Source of the DNA: Lacihabitans sp. CS3-21
Lineage (GTDB): Bacteria > Bacteroidota > Bacteroidia > Cytophagales > Spirosomataceae
Reading direction: 5' to 3'
Length of the DNA stretch: 64,000 nt
Assembly (NCBI RefSeq): GCF_024343675.1
Contig: NZ_RJUD01000116.1
Location: 22,877-86,876 of the forward strand
Shown: piece after piece, positions 36,102 to 44,136 of the stretch
How the letters are laid out: the number at the start of each line of letters is the position of its first letter
Numbering within the stretch: position 1 is the stretch's first letter
Made by a program: the position numbers and the translations under genes
Notes under the pieces: model-generated
The model's input: only the letters and a program-made list of their open reading frames with translations
What the model was told of the DNA's origin: nothing
Database searches by the model: none

Positions 36102-37223
36102 TTAGGCCATACGCTTTCTGTAATTCAAAATAGCTAATCCATTGAATCCAATGGCAAAAGCTATCAGCACATAAAAATCGTTTTTGAGGTCTGAGAAGAC
36201 ACTTCCTTTGATGTAAATGGCTCTCACAATTTTGATTAAATATGCTGGCGGATTGAAGTAGGTTAATATCTGTGACCAGCGAGGCATACCTTCGATAGGC
36301 GTGTAAAGTCCACCTAATAGGATGAAAACCATCATAGCAAAAAAGGCAAAAAGCGTAGCCTGTTGTTGCGTATCTGAAAACGTACTGATCAAAAGTCCAA
36401 TGCCCAGCACGCCAAATAAATACACGGCTGAAAATGCATAAATCGTCAAAAAAGAACCTACTGGCAAAATCCTGAAAATCACAAAAGCGACAACTATACC
36501 CATCGTTATGGAAACCATTCCAAGCACCCAAAAAGGAATCAATTTCCCTAAAATAAACTCATGTTTTTTCAATGGGGTAACGTTGAGCTGCTCTATTGTT
36601 CCGATTTCTTTTTCTGCCACAATATTCAAGGCAGTCATAAATGCCCCTACCATAGTAACCAAAACCACCAAAATGCCTGGAACCATAAAGAGTGGATATT
36701 TAGAGTGGGGATTGTACCAGTTGGCAGTGGTCACCTCAATTTGAGGAATTTCAGAATTTCGAGGCATAACCAGCCATTCTTCCCGAATTTCCCTGTTAAA
36801 ATCACCCACTACCTGAGCCAAATAAGTACTTCCCAAACCTCCACGAATGCCATTCACGGCATCAGCTGCGAGATGAAGCTTAGCACTGTTTTCTTTTATC
36901 AAAGTCTTTTCAAAACCCCTTGGAATGGTCAGTATCAAATCCGTTTTTCCATCTCCAACGGTTTCAAGAGATTTTCTGTAAGATGGTGAGTATTCAACCA
37001 ATTTAAAGTAAGAAGAGGCATCTATTTTCTGAATCAAACGCTTAGAATACGGCGAATGGTCGAGATCCACCACACTCACCATAATGTTTTTAACTTCATA
37101 ATCTGCAGCCAAAGGCAAAAGAATAAGCTGTAAAATAGGCATGATGATGATCATTCTCAAAATCGTAGGATTCCGGAATATTTGCTTAAACTCTTTTTGA
37201 AGCAGAAAAAGTAATTTATTCAT
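36102..37223 (-). CDS. ABC-2 type transporter permease (YbhR/YbhS-like)
   Basis: 373 residues. One N-terminal membrane helix (about 24-42), a large extracytoplasmic domain (about 45-185) and five C-terminal helices, the standard layout of YbhS/YbhR permeases. The motif EKEIGTIEQLNVTPLKKHEF (about 205-224) is the conserved cytoplasmic loop that contacts the ATPase. It is the last gene of the seven-gene efflux operon and a paralogue of the next permease, with which it probably forms a heterodimeric channel. Confidence 0.9.
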   Translation of the reverse strand: MNKLLFLLQKEFKQIFRNPTILRMIIIMPILQLILLPLAADYEVKNIMVSVVDLDHSPYSKRLIQKIDASSYFKLVEYSPSYRKSLETVGDGKTDLILTIPRGFEKTLIKENSAKLHLAADAVNGIRGGLGSTYLAQVVGDFNREIREEWLVMPRNSEIPQIEVTTANWYNPHSKYPLFMVPGILVVLVTMVGAFMTALNIVAEKEIGTIEQLNVTPLKKHEFILGKLIPFWVLGMVSITMGIVVAFVIFRILPVGSFLTIYAFSAVYLFGVLGIGLLISTFSDTQQQATLFAFFAMMVFILLGGLYTPIEGMPRWSQILTYFNPPAYLIKIVRAIYIKGSVFSDLKNDFYVLIAFAIGFNGLAILNYRKRMA

Positions 37224-37242
37224 ATTGTATGTTTATTAAATC

Positions 37243-38352
37243 TTAAGCTTCCAAATTAATTTTAAATTTCTTGATGGCTATGGTCAAGAAAAACACCGTC
37301 ATTCCTGCTAAAATCAGCGTTTGTTTTAACACATATTCAAAAGCCAATCCCTTTACCATAATGGCCTTCACTATACTGTAATACCACTTGGTGGGTATTA
37401 AATTGCTCATGACCTGCAGCGGCAGCGGCATATTTTCAATTGGAAACATGAAACCACTAAAAATCAAAGAAGGCATCAGCAATGCCACCAACGAAATAAA
37501 CATGGCCACTTGTTGCGAATTCACGTTGACCGATATCAACAAACCCAATGAAAGCGTGGTAATAATAAACAATAAACTCTCTGCTAAAAGCAATACCAAA
37601 CTGCCTTGAATAGGCATGTCGAGGATATAAACAGCCATCAATAAAATGAGAATAATATCCAGAAAACACAAAACCATGTATGGAACAGCCTTGCTGACAA
37701 GCACCATGATGGGTTTCATGGGCGATACCAGCAGAATTTCCATGGTGCCCATTTCTTTTTCCTTTACAATAGAAACAGAGGTCATCATAGCCCCCAAGAG
37801 CATCATGATGAGCGTCATCACGCCGGGCACAAAATTATACGAACTCTTCAATTGTGGATTATAGAGCATCCTGGTCTCCATTTCTATCGTATAAGGCAAT
37901 TTTTTGTTCTCATTTAACTCATTTTGATAGTCCCTGATAATAGCTGACGCATAATTTATGGTGATGTTGGCCGTATTGGGGTCAGAGGCATCAGCCACTA
38001 ATCTTAACTGAGTTTTTTTGTCTTTTGACAAATCATTTTCGAAGTTTTGAGGAAAAATGAGTACCAATCTTACCTCTCCTTTTCTAAAAACCCCTTCAAT
38101 CTCATTTTCTGAATGCAGGTATTTGTTCACCGTAAAATATTGGCTTTGGTCTATCCTGTCCACCAGTATTTTGCTGGCTGCGTCTTTCGAGAAATCCAAA
38201 ATGGCAATATTAGAATTCTTGACTTCACTCGTCAAGGCGAAGCCAAATAAAAGCATCATCACAATCGGAAGTCCAATCAAGATAATTAGACTTCGTTTGT
38301 CGCGTATTACATGCCAAAACTCCTTTTTTACAAAGGCAAAAAATACTTTCAT
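37243..38352 (-). CDS. ABC-2 type transporter permease (YbhS/YbhR-like)
   Basis: 369 residues, same topology as the following permease: N-terminal helix at about 24-43, a periplasmic domain, then five helices. The loop EKEMGTMEILLVSPMKPIMV corresponds to the EKEIGTIEQL loop of its paralogue. A 158-bp gap upstream of it holds a short-word repeat, not a promoter I can recognise. Together with the ATPases, HlyD and TolC proteins it should form a tripartite efflux pump across both membranes. Confidence 0.9.
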   Translation of the reverse strand: MKVFFAFVKKEFWHVIRDKRSLIILIGLPIVMMLLFGFALTSEVKNSNIAILDFSKDAASKILVDRIDQSQYFTVNKYLHSENEIEGVFRKGEVRLVLIFPQNFENDLSKDKKTQLRLVADASDPNTANITINYASAIIRDYQNELNENKKLPYTIEMETRMLYNPQLKSSYNFVPGVMTLIMMLLGAMMTSVSIVKEKEMGTMEILLVSPMKPIMVLVSKAVPYMVLCFLDIILILLMAVYILDMPIQGSLVLLLAESLLFIITTLSLGLLISVNVNSQQVAMFISLVALLMPSLIFSGFMFPIENMPLPLQVMSNLIPTKWYYSIVKAIMVKGLAFEYVLKQTLILAGMTVFFLTIAIKKFKINLEA

Positions 38353-38510
38353 GTTTTTTAAATTTTACCGCCAGCTCGCTAAGACGCCAGACATTCCGCT
38401 TTTTTTAGAATCCACTTTGTGAATTTTGTGCCTTCTTTGTGTCTTTTGTGTTAAAGCCGTTCTTTATTTTTACCGCTAGGTCGCAATAAAGCTTAGCTAC
38501 AATTTATCCC
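38353..38510. repeat. Short-word intergenic repeat inside the efflux operon
   Basis: Contains two related halves, ttttaccgccagctcgctaa and tttttaccgctaggtcgcaa, around a block of 'ctttgtg/cttttgtg' words (38408-38450). A similar word block occurs at 53115-53175. No gene; not obviously a terminator. Confidence 0.5.
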
Positions 38511-39254
38511 TCACTCAGACCGTTTTGCCCCTCGAGCTAATTGCAAAAACACGCCATCCATATTCTCCACACCAAACTGCTTTTTTAAATCAGACGGTTT
38601 TCCCATAGCTGCAATTGCACCATCCACCATTATAGAAACTCGGTCGCAGTACTCGGCCTCGTCCATATAATGTGTCGTCACAAAAACGGTGATTCCTTTT
38701 GCAGAAGCTTCATAAATCATATCCCAAAATTGCCTACGGGTAATTGGATCCACCCCACCAGTGGGTTCATCTAGAAAAACCACCTTGGGATTGTGCAAAA
38801 TAGCCACCGAGAACGATATTTTCTGTTTCCATCCCAATGGCAATGAGCCGACAAGTTTATCTGCTTCCAGCCCTAGCCCTAATCTTCGAATCAACTCTTC
38901 CGACTTGATTTTCAAACTCTTGCGATCTATTCCATATATTCCTCCGAAAAACGTAATATTCTCTCTTACAGTTAGATTTTCGTAAAGGGAAAATTTCTGA
39001 CTCATGTAGCCGATGTTCTCTTTTATCTGCTCATTCTCTTTGTAAACATCAAATCCCGCAACGCTCGCCACACCCGAAGTTGGACTTAAAAGTCCGCAAA
39101 GAATTTTCATGGCAGTCGTTTTACCTGCACCATTGGCACCCAAAAAACCAAAAATTTCACCTGCTTTCACATCAAAAGAGATGTTGTTAACCGCCACGAA
39201 ATCGCCAAATTTTCTGGTTAAGTTCTCAGTATGTATGACTACTTCTGACATCAT
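38511..39254 (-). CDS. ABC transporter ATPase (C-terminal half of split YbhF)
   Basis: 247 residues. Walker A GANGAGKTT (about 39-47), Walker B VVFLDEPTGGVDP, and an H-loop in VTTHYMDEA. The signature helix reads LPLGWKQKIS instead of LSGGQ, which is the hallmark of the second nucleotide-binding domain in YbhF-type proteins. Here it is a separate polypeptide, overlapping the preceding ATPase gene by 4 bp. The degenerate signature means one of the two ATP sites is probably non-canonical. Confidence 0.9.
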   Translation of the reverse strand: MMSEVVIHTENLTRKFGDFVAVNNISFDVKAGEIFGFLGANGAGKTTAMKILCGLLSPTSGVASVAGFDVYKENEQIKENIGYMSQKFSLYENLTVRENITFFGGIYGIDRKSLKIKSEELIRRLGLGLEADKLVGSLPLGWKQKISFSVAILHNPKVVFLDEPTGGVDPITRRQFWDMIYEASAKGITVFVTTHYMDEAEYCDRVSIMVDGAIAAMGKPSDLKKQFGVENMDGVFLQLARGAKRSE

Positions 39255-40180
39255 TGAGCGTTTTCGGATTCTAACATGAGCTTAATAAAGGTATCTTCTA
39301 TGTTGGGTTCTATTGGTTTTATTTCTAACCCTTTGTGCTTTTTGTCTGCTAAATATTTGCTTAAAAAATCTACTTTTTCCCTACCCGATTTCAACACCAC
39401 GTGGTTTTCTTCCCCAAAAGCAAAACAGGTGAGCGTATCTTCATAAGCTCGGATGTCATTCAAAAGTCGGAACCGCTCCTCCCCTTTTACTGCCAAAAGC
39501 AACTGTGTATTTTTTGAAATGATATTTTGCAAAGTATCAATATCCAAGATTTTACCTTTTTGAATTAAAGCAATTCTATCACAACGGCTGGCCTCGTCCA
39601 TGTAGGGCGTCGAAACCAAAATCGTGATTCCTCGGGTTTTTAACCTGTCCAACATATCCCAAAATTCTTTTCTCGAAACGGGATCTACGCCTGTGGTGGG
39701 TTCGTCCAAAAAAAGCACATTGGGCTGATGAATCAAAGCACAACACAAAGCGAGTTTTTGTTTCATTCCGCCTGAAAGTTTACCCGCAAGTCGCTTTTTG
39801 AAAGGCTCTATCTGCACATAAATGTCTTCTATCAAATGAAAATTCTCCTCTACGGTAGTATTGAAAACCGTGGCGAAGAAATTCAGGTTTTCTTCTATAC
39901 TTAAATCCTGATAAAGAGAAAATTTACCCGGCATATAACCCACTATTTTTCTAATATCCCAAAGATTGTTGACCACATCTAACCCTGCCACCGTTGCCTG
40001 CCCTTGGTCGGCCACCAACAAAGTGGTCAGAATCCTGAAAAGCGTGGTTTTACCTGCACCGTCAGGTCCGATAAGCCCGAAAAGTTCTCCTGATTTCACC
40101 TCCAGACTGATGTTGTCCAGTGCCAAAACCTTTCCCTTTTCATAGGTTTTTGTGATATTTTTTACTGAAATACTCGACAT
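39251..40180 (-). CDS. ABC transporter ATPase (N-terminal half of split YbhF)
   Basis: 309 residues. Walker A GPDGAGKTTL, with the Asp typical of the first YbhF domain; canonical signature LSGGMKQKLAL; Walker B LFLDEPTTGVDP; then STPYMDEA, where the usual H-loop His is replaced by Pro. About 80 extra residues form a C-terminal domain (LLAVKGEERFRLL onwards) that probably contacts the permease. It starts one base after the HlyD stop and overlaps the next ATPase, as expected for genes that arose from or correspond to a fused ybhF. Confidence 0.9.
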   Translation of the reverse strand: MSSISVKNITKTYEKGKVLALDNISLEVKSGELFGLIGPDGAGKTTLFRILTTLLVADQGQATVAGLDVVNNLWDIRKIVGYMPGKFSLYQDLSIEENLNFFATVFNTTVEENFHLIEDIYVQIEPFKKRLAGKLSGGMKQKLALCCALIHQPNVLFLDEPTTGVDPVSRKEFWDMLDRLKTRGITILVSTPYMDEASRCDRIALIQKGKILDIDTLQNIISKNTQLLLAVKGEERFRLLNDIRAYEDTLTCFAFGEENHVVLKSGREKVDFLSKYLADKKHKGLEIKPIEPNIEDTFIKLMLESENAQ

Positions 40181-40181
40181 A

Positions 40182-41159
40182 TCAAGGCAATTTCACTTCG
40201 CCATACATTCCTATTTTCAAGAATCCATCGTTTTTCACCTTTATTTTGGTGGCATATACCAAGTTGGCCCTTTCGTCTTTGGTTTGGATGGTTTTAGGCG
40301 TAAACTCCGCTTTGGTCGCTATCCATTCCACCACACCACTGAGTTCTTTGTACTCGTCCTTTCCTTTATCTACAAATACCTTCACGGTCTGATTGGTTTT
40401 TATTTTGGCCAACTGATCGCCTGTGATATAGGCTCGCAAAATCATGTTTTCCATGTCTGCTATTTTATACAAAGGCTTGCCCATGGCCGTTACTTCGTTG
40501 GCCTCAGCAAATTTCACCAAGACCGTTCCTGGGGATGAGTTTACGATGCTGCATCTTTTGATTTGGTCTTCAATCTGAGCCACACGCTCTATCAAAGGTT
40601 TTTTCTCGCTCAAAATCCCACGATTCTGAATACCCACTTGGGCTTCCTGTGATTTTATTTGTTGTCTCAACACCCCAACGTTTGTCTCCATGGCAGATAT
40701 CTGTTTTTTCAAAACTTCATATTGCCCAGTCAAATCATCCAGTTGTTTGGTGGGAATGGCATCCGCTTTTACCAAATTTTGCAAACGTGTTTTCTCTTTT
40801 TCCAGATTCTTCAATTGCTCCTTTTGGGCCGCTATTTGGGCCACTTGGGCATTGATTTGCTCTTTCAAAATCTGCGTTTGGGGCGAAGCGTCGTTTCTCT
40901 TTTCAGAGAGAGCATTCATACTCGCCTCCACTTGGGCTTTTTGTAAACCCAAATTCTGACAATCGATGGTACCTACTAACTGATTGGCTGTAAGCACCGA
41001 GCCTTCTTCAATATTGAAAGTCAGTATTTTACCATTGCTTTCTGATGAAACAATGGTTTCGGTGGCCTCGAACACACCCGTAGCGTCAAAAGCCTGATCG
41101 CCTGATTTACAGGCAGATGTAAGCGATAAGACTAAAATGGAGAAGAATAATTTTTTCAT
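40182..41159 (-). CDS. HlyD-family efflux adaptor lipoprotein (YbhG-like)
   Basis: 325 residues. The signal ends in LTSACKSG, a lipobox, so the protein is probably anchored to the inner membrane by lipid. It has split biotinyl-lipoyl halves (residues about 35-65 and 205-235) around a long coiled coil (about 70-195, rich in Gln, Leu, Lys, e.g. AQVAAQKEQLKNLEKEKT), then a beta-barrel domain. It bridges the permease pair and the TolC-like protein. Upstream, a 352-bp gap containing the 14-bp tandem repeats separates it from the tolC-like gene. Confidence 0.9.
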   Translation of the reverse strand: MKKLFFSILVLSLTSACKSGDQAFDATGVFEATETIVSSESNGKILTFNIEEGSVLTANQLVGTIDCQNLGLQKAQVEASMNALSEKRNDASPQTQILKEQINAQVAQIAAQKEQLKNLEKEKTRLQNLVKADAIPTKQLDDLTGQYEVLKKQISAMETNVGVLRQQIKSQEAQVGIQNRGILSEKKPLIERVAQIEDQIKRCSIVNSSPGTVLVKFAEANEVTAMGKPLYKIADMENMILRAYITGDQLAKIKTNQTVKVFVDKGKDEYKELSGVVEWIATKAEFTPKTIQTKDERANLVYATKIKVKNDGFLKIGMYGEVKLP

Positions 41160-41511
41160 TTTTTTTATCTATTTTAAAATATTTTTGTTCGATTCGGCAC
41201 TTCGGCACTTCGGCTTCGCTCAGTGACCGAAGGTCGGTGGCCGTAGCTCAGTGACCGAAGCTCAGTGACCGAAGCTCAGTGACCGTAGCTCAGTGACCGA
41301 AGCTCAGTGACCGTAGCTCAGTGACCAAAGGTCAGTGGCTGAAGCTCAGTGGCCTAAGGTCGGTGGCTGAAGTTTGGTGAACCAGACTCAGTAAACGAAT
41401 GTCAGTATGTCATATTCAGCGACCAAAACTGATAACCTTTCCCTCATTAACCAATTGCCAAATTGTCAAATTAGCACATTTCCTTTTGCCTCAATGCCTC
41501 CCCAAAAACCC
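41160..41511. other. Intra-operon gap containing the 14-bp repeat array
   Basis: 352 bp between the TolC-like and HlyD genes. Besides the array (listed separately), the HlyD-proximal end has cggcacttcggcacttcggc, and the TolC-proximal end has the chain ccaattgccaaattgtcaaa, which I recognise as a common Bacteroidota intergenic word chain. No gene is supported. Confidence 0.6.
41217..41412. repeat. Tandem array of about fourteen 14-bp units
   Basis: Consensus AGCTCAGTGACCGA. The units from 41245 to 41328 are nearly identical, alternating mainly at the last two bases (GA, GT or AA); units toward 41412 diverge progressively (for example AGTTTGGTGAACCA). The unit contains the CTCAGTGACC word of a widespread dispersed repeat related to 'cttcgctcagtgacc'. 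The unit length is not a multiple of three, and no ORF uses it. Confidence 0.93.
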
Positions 41512-42783
41512 TCACTTCAAATTTCCCGAAATAATTTTCAAGTTAAACTTCGCTTGAAGCAACTGCACCTCATGCAAAATGCTGTTTTGTTTCGCAATAT
41601 CTTCATTGGTCAGTTCGGTCAGAAAGTCGGAGGCTGTTATAATGCCATTATCTAGCTGAGCTTCCGCCGTTTGTTTGATTTGTTTTCTTATTTCCAAAAT
41701 CTTGGCATCCGTCGAAACCATGCTTTCTAGCCTTTCAATTTCTTGATTTTGATTGCTTAATTTTATTTTTGTTGCCAATATAAAAGACTCTTTTTGGGTA
41801 TCTATTTTCTGTTGAGAAATCTTTATCTGCTGAATTTCATTACTTTGCGAACCGCTGTACAAAAAACTCAAAGGCACTTTGAAATTCACTCCGCCGATGA
41901 AATAAGTCCCAAACGAATTGGCCAAAAAATTCAAACCCGGCTTTCCATAGCCGCCAGTTGCAAAGGCCGAGATTTTTGGCAAATTTTTGGCTTTTACCAT
42001 TTCCTGATTGATATCCAAGACACTTTTCTGGCTGTCCAAAAGCAATAATTCAGGCCTAGAAATATCCTGAGATGACGTAGAAATAACACTTGGAAGCTCA
42101 AAAACAGTAGTTTCGTCAAAAGTCTTTCCCGTTAACAATCCCAAAGCCTCCAGCGAACTCTTCCTTCTTTTTTGGGCATCGGTGAGCAATTGGTTCACTT
42201 CCAAAAGCTTGGCATCTAGGGCCAACAGATTCGATTTTATGGCGGTGCCATTGCTGATGGCCGCCCGCATTTTCTCTGATTTCGACTCTAAGTCTTTTCT
42301 CAGAATCTGGGCATTTTCTATTTGTTTTTCTGCAAACAAAATCCCGAAATAAAGGCCGCTCACTTGCTCTTTTATTTGGTATAAATCCGTCACCAGTTTT
42401 TGCTCCTCGGCTTTGGCATTGGCCACTGCCACTTCTTTTTGTTTGGACAACACTCCTCCATCCCAGATATTCTGTACCACATCCAATGTAGCCCTATACT
42501 GGTCCTTAGGAGGGGGAGAAATAGACACATTGGGTAAAGAAATAGGCAAGCTGGTTACCTCCGACTGCCAAGAGGCCTGACCACCTAAACTACTCTGAGG
42601 CAAATAGTTAGAATTTAGCAATCGCACTTGCAAATCGGCCGTTTGACGAATCAGGGGCAGATTGGTAGCAGTTGGATGATTGCTTTCGGATAAATCTAGG
42701 CATTGTTCCAGCGTAATTTTAGACTGAGCAAATCCAAAATTTACAACACAAAAAAGCAATACCATGAGCGAAAATTTACGCAT
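41512..42783 (-). CDS. TolC-family outer-membrane efflux protein
   Basis: 423 residues with signal peptide MRKFSLMVLLFCVVNFGFAQ. Two TolC repeats with long helices (TADLQVRLLNSNYLPQSSLG; KISQQKIDTQKESFILATKI) around short barrel strands; the ending ILHEVQLLQAKFNLKIISG is typical of the family. It forms the outer-membrane channel for the YbhFGRS-like pump encoded downstream. Its start overlaps the tetR stop by 8 bp. Confidence 0.9.
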   Translation of the reverse strand: MRKFSLMVLLFCVVNFGFAQSKITLEQCLDLSESNHPTATNLPLIRQTADLQVRLLNSNYLPQSSLGGQASWQSEVTSLPISLPNVSISPPPKDQYRATLDVVQNIWDGGVLSKQKEVAVANAKAEEQKLVTDLYQIKEQVSGLYFGILFAEKQIENAQILRKDLESKSEKMRAAISNGTAIKSNLLALDAKLLEVNQLLTDAQKRRKSSLEALGLLTGKTFDETTVFELPSVISTSSQDISRPELLLLDSQKSVLDINQEMVKAKNLPKISAFATGGYGKPGLNFLANSFGTYFIGGVNFKVPLSFLYSGSQSNEIQQIKISQQKIDTQKESFILATKIKLSNQNQEIERLESMVSTDAKILEIRKQIKQTAEAQLDNGIITASDFLTELTNEDIAKQNSILHEVQLLQAKFNLKIISGNLK

Positions 42784-43378
42784 GATTTGTAGGTATTAAA
42801 ATAAGTCTGACATAATTCTTGAGTTCTTCTATTCTTTGTTGCATGAGCATCTGAAACTGCTCGTCGTTGATTCCGATGAGTTTTTTCATGGCAGGCCGCG
42901 TCAGAAAAGGAAATACACTCATACCCATTACACTGATAGCAAACTGAAATGGATTCACCTCTCTGATTTTGCCCGACTGGAGGTCACTAAAAAAACTTTC
43001 GAAGAAAATCTCTTTGATAAAACCAAAGGGCAGTTTATCGATAAAATGTTTGTCGTCTTTTCTGTTGATGGTAGAAATGACAAAAAAAGGCATAAATGGG
43101 TATTTGATGAGGATTTCGTAATACTGTTCAATAAAAAAACAAACCTTATCTGTAAAGCCCTCGTAGGATTTCATTTGCTCGCTAATGGTCGGGAATACCA
43201 CTTTTACTTTTTCTTCGAAAATCTTCTCAAAGAGCATATCTTTCGACCTGAAATAATAGTGCAACATGGCCTTATTGATTTCGGCCCTGTCGGCAATCTC
43301 TTGCATACGAGCCCCATCATATCCTTGCTCTATAAAAACCTCCTCGGCAGCCTTAATAATTTTCTCTTCCGTAGTCAC
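42776..43378 (-). CDS. TetR-family transcriptional regulator
   Basis: 200 residues. The N-terminal DNA-binding domain (about 1-50) has the classical pattern KIIKAAEEVFIEQGYDGARM followed by the helix-turn-helix MQEIADRAEINKAMLHYYFR. The C-terminal ligand domain ends in a hydrophobic helix. It is the first gene of the efflux operon and overlaps the tolC-like gene, so it probably represses its own operon in response to a pump substrate. Just upstream, the bases 43395-43418 hold the near-palindrome AACTAAATGATTTAACCAAATGGTT, a likely operator region. Confidence 0.92.
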   Translation of the reverse strand: MTTEEKIIKAAEEVFIEQGYDGARMQEIADRAEINKAMLHYYFRSKDMLFEKIFEEKVKVVFPTISEQMKSYEGFTDKVCFFIEQYYEILIKYPFMPFFVISTINRKDDKHFIDKLPFGFIKEIFFESFFSDLQSGKIREVNPFQFAISVMGMSVFPFLTRPAMKKLIGINDEQFQMLMQQRIEELKNYVRLILIPTNHA

Positions 43379-43394
43379 TATCCAAATAGTTTAA

Positions 43395-43420
43395 CTAAAT
43401 GATTTAACCAAATGGTTAAT
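43395..43420. promoter_or_regulatory. Candidate TetR operator
   Basis: The words TTAACTAAATGATT and TTAACCAAATGGTTAA lie next to each other directly upstream of the tetR start. The second is an imperfect 16-bp palindrome (TTAACC-AAAT-GGTTAA, perfect 6-bp arms) and the first is a degenerate copy. Position and symmetry fit autoregulation. Confidence 0.55.
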
Positions 43421-43560
43421 TTTTGAACAAATGTAAATGATGATTTTAATTTTCCTAAATAAAATTGAGTTAATTTTTAAAAAACAAGTATTTTCAAGAA
43501 TAACATTAGCTTGACTTGTCATATAACTACAAAGGCAAAATACAAATCCTTTTTACATAC

Positions 43561-43990
43561 TTTGCGTCACCTCGCCGGTGGGGCCCTACTTTTTTTCGAA
43601 AAAAAGTAGGCAAAAAAACACTCATAAAACAATGATCCTCTCTATAAATTTGAATTTAAATACCTCGTAATAATTCATATTTCCGTGTTTCAAATTTTTA
43701 GAACGGACTGTTTTATGATTTTAAGGAACATTATTTTTCATTAATTTCATTCGGAACCTATCTCAATATTTTAAATAAAATCAAATTGTTCCTAATAATT
43801 TCTGAACAGTCCGTTGTGAAATTTTGATTGGACAATGATAAGAGTTTAGTTAAATGCCAAATTCAAAATTTCGCAGAGGATCATTCCGGGCCGCCGGTGC
43901 GGTTCAGAAAATGTTTTTTTTGTTACTTTTTTTTCGAACGGTGCGACGACTCGCAAAAAAGTAAGCCCGCCTGGCAAGGCACGAAAGAGA
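43561..43990. repeat. Quasi-palindromic intergenic element (about 425 bp, MITE-like)
   Basis: The two halves are imperfect reverse complements around a centre near 43758. Exact matches include AATGATCCTCT (43631-43641) with AGAGGATCATT (43875-43885), and AACGGACTGTT (43702-43712) with AACAGTCCGTT (43805-43815). AAGGAACA and TGTTCCT also pair. The ends are GC-richer and carry poly-A/T hairpins, including the perfect 26-bp palindrome at 43585-43610 (CCTACTTTTTTTC and its complement). No ORF is inside. Confidence 0.85.
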
Positions 43991-44136
43991 ATTAAAAACG
44001 GCAATGCTTATTAAGTTCTAAAGAAACCCTCAAACCACATGTACATTCTACTCAATCCCTCAAGTATTTACACCTGATTTACAAGTACTTAATTGCAATT
44101 ACAAGAAAACCATTTTATCTTCAAAACAAAAAAGCA

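Noticed and set aside
36058..36531. 157-codon open frame on the minus strand
   Set aside because: It overlaps the permease gene in another frame; composition (many Trp, Cys, Phe, Arg) is that of an out-of-frame shadow.
41217..41412. 14-bp repeat array as a CRISPR
   Set aside because: Units are directly adjacent without spacers and far too short; no cas gene is near.
42836..43402. 188-codon open frame on the plus strand
   Set aside because: It is fully antisense to the tetR gene, which has a complete family match; no motif in the antisense frame.
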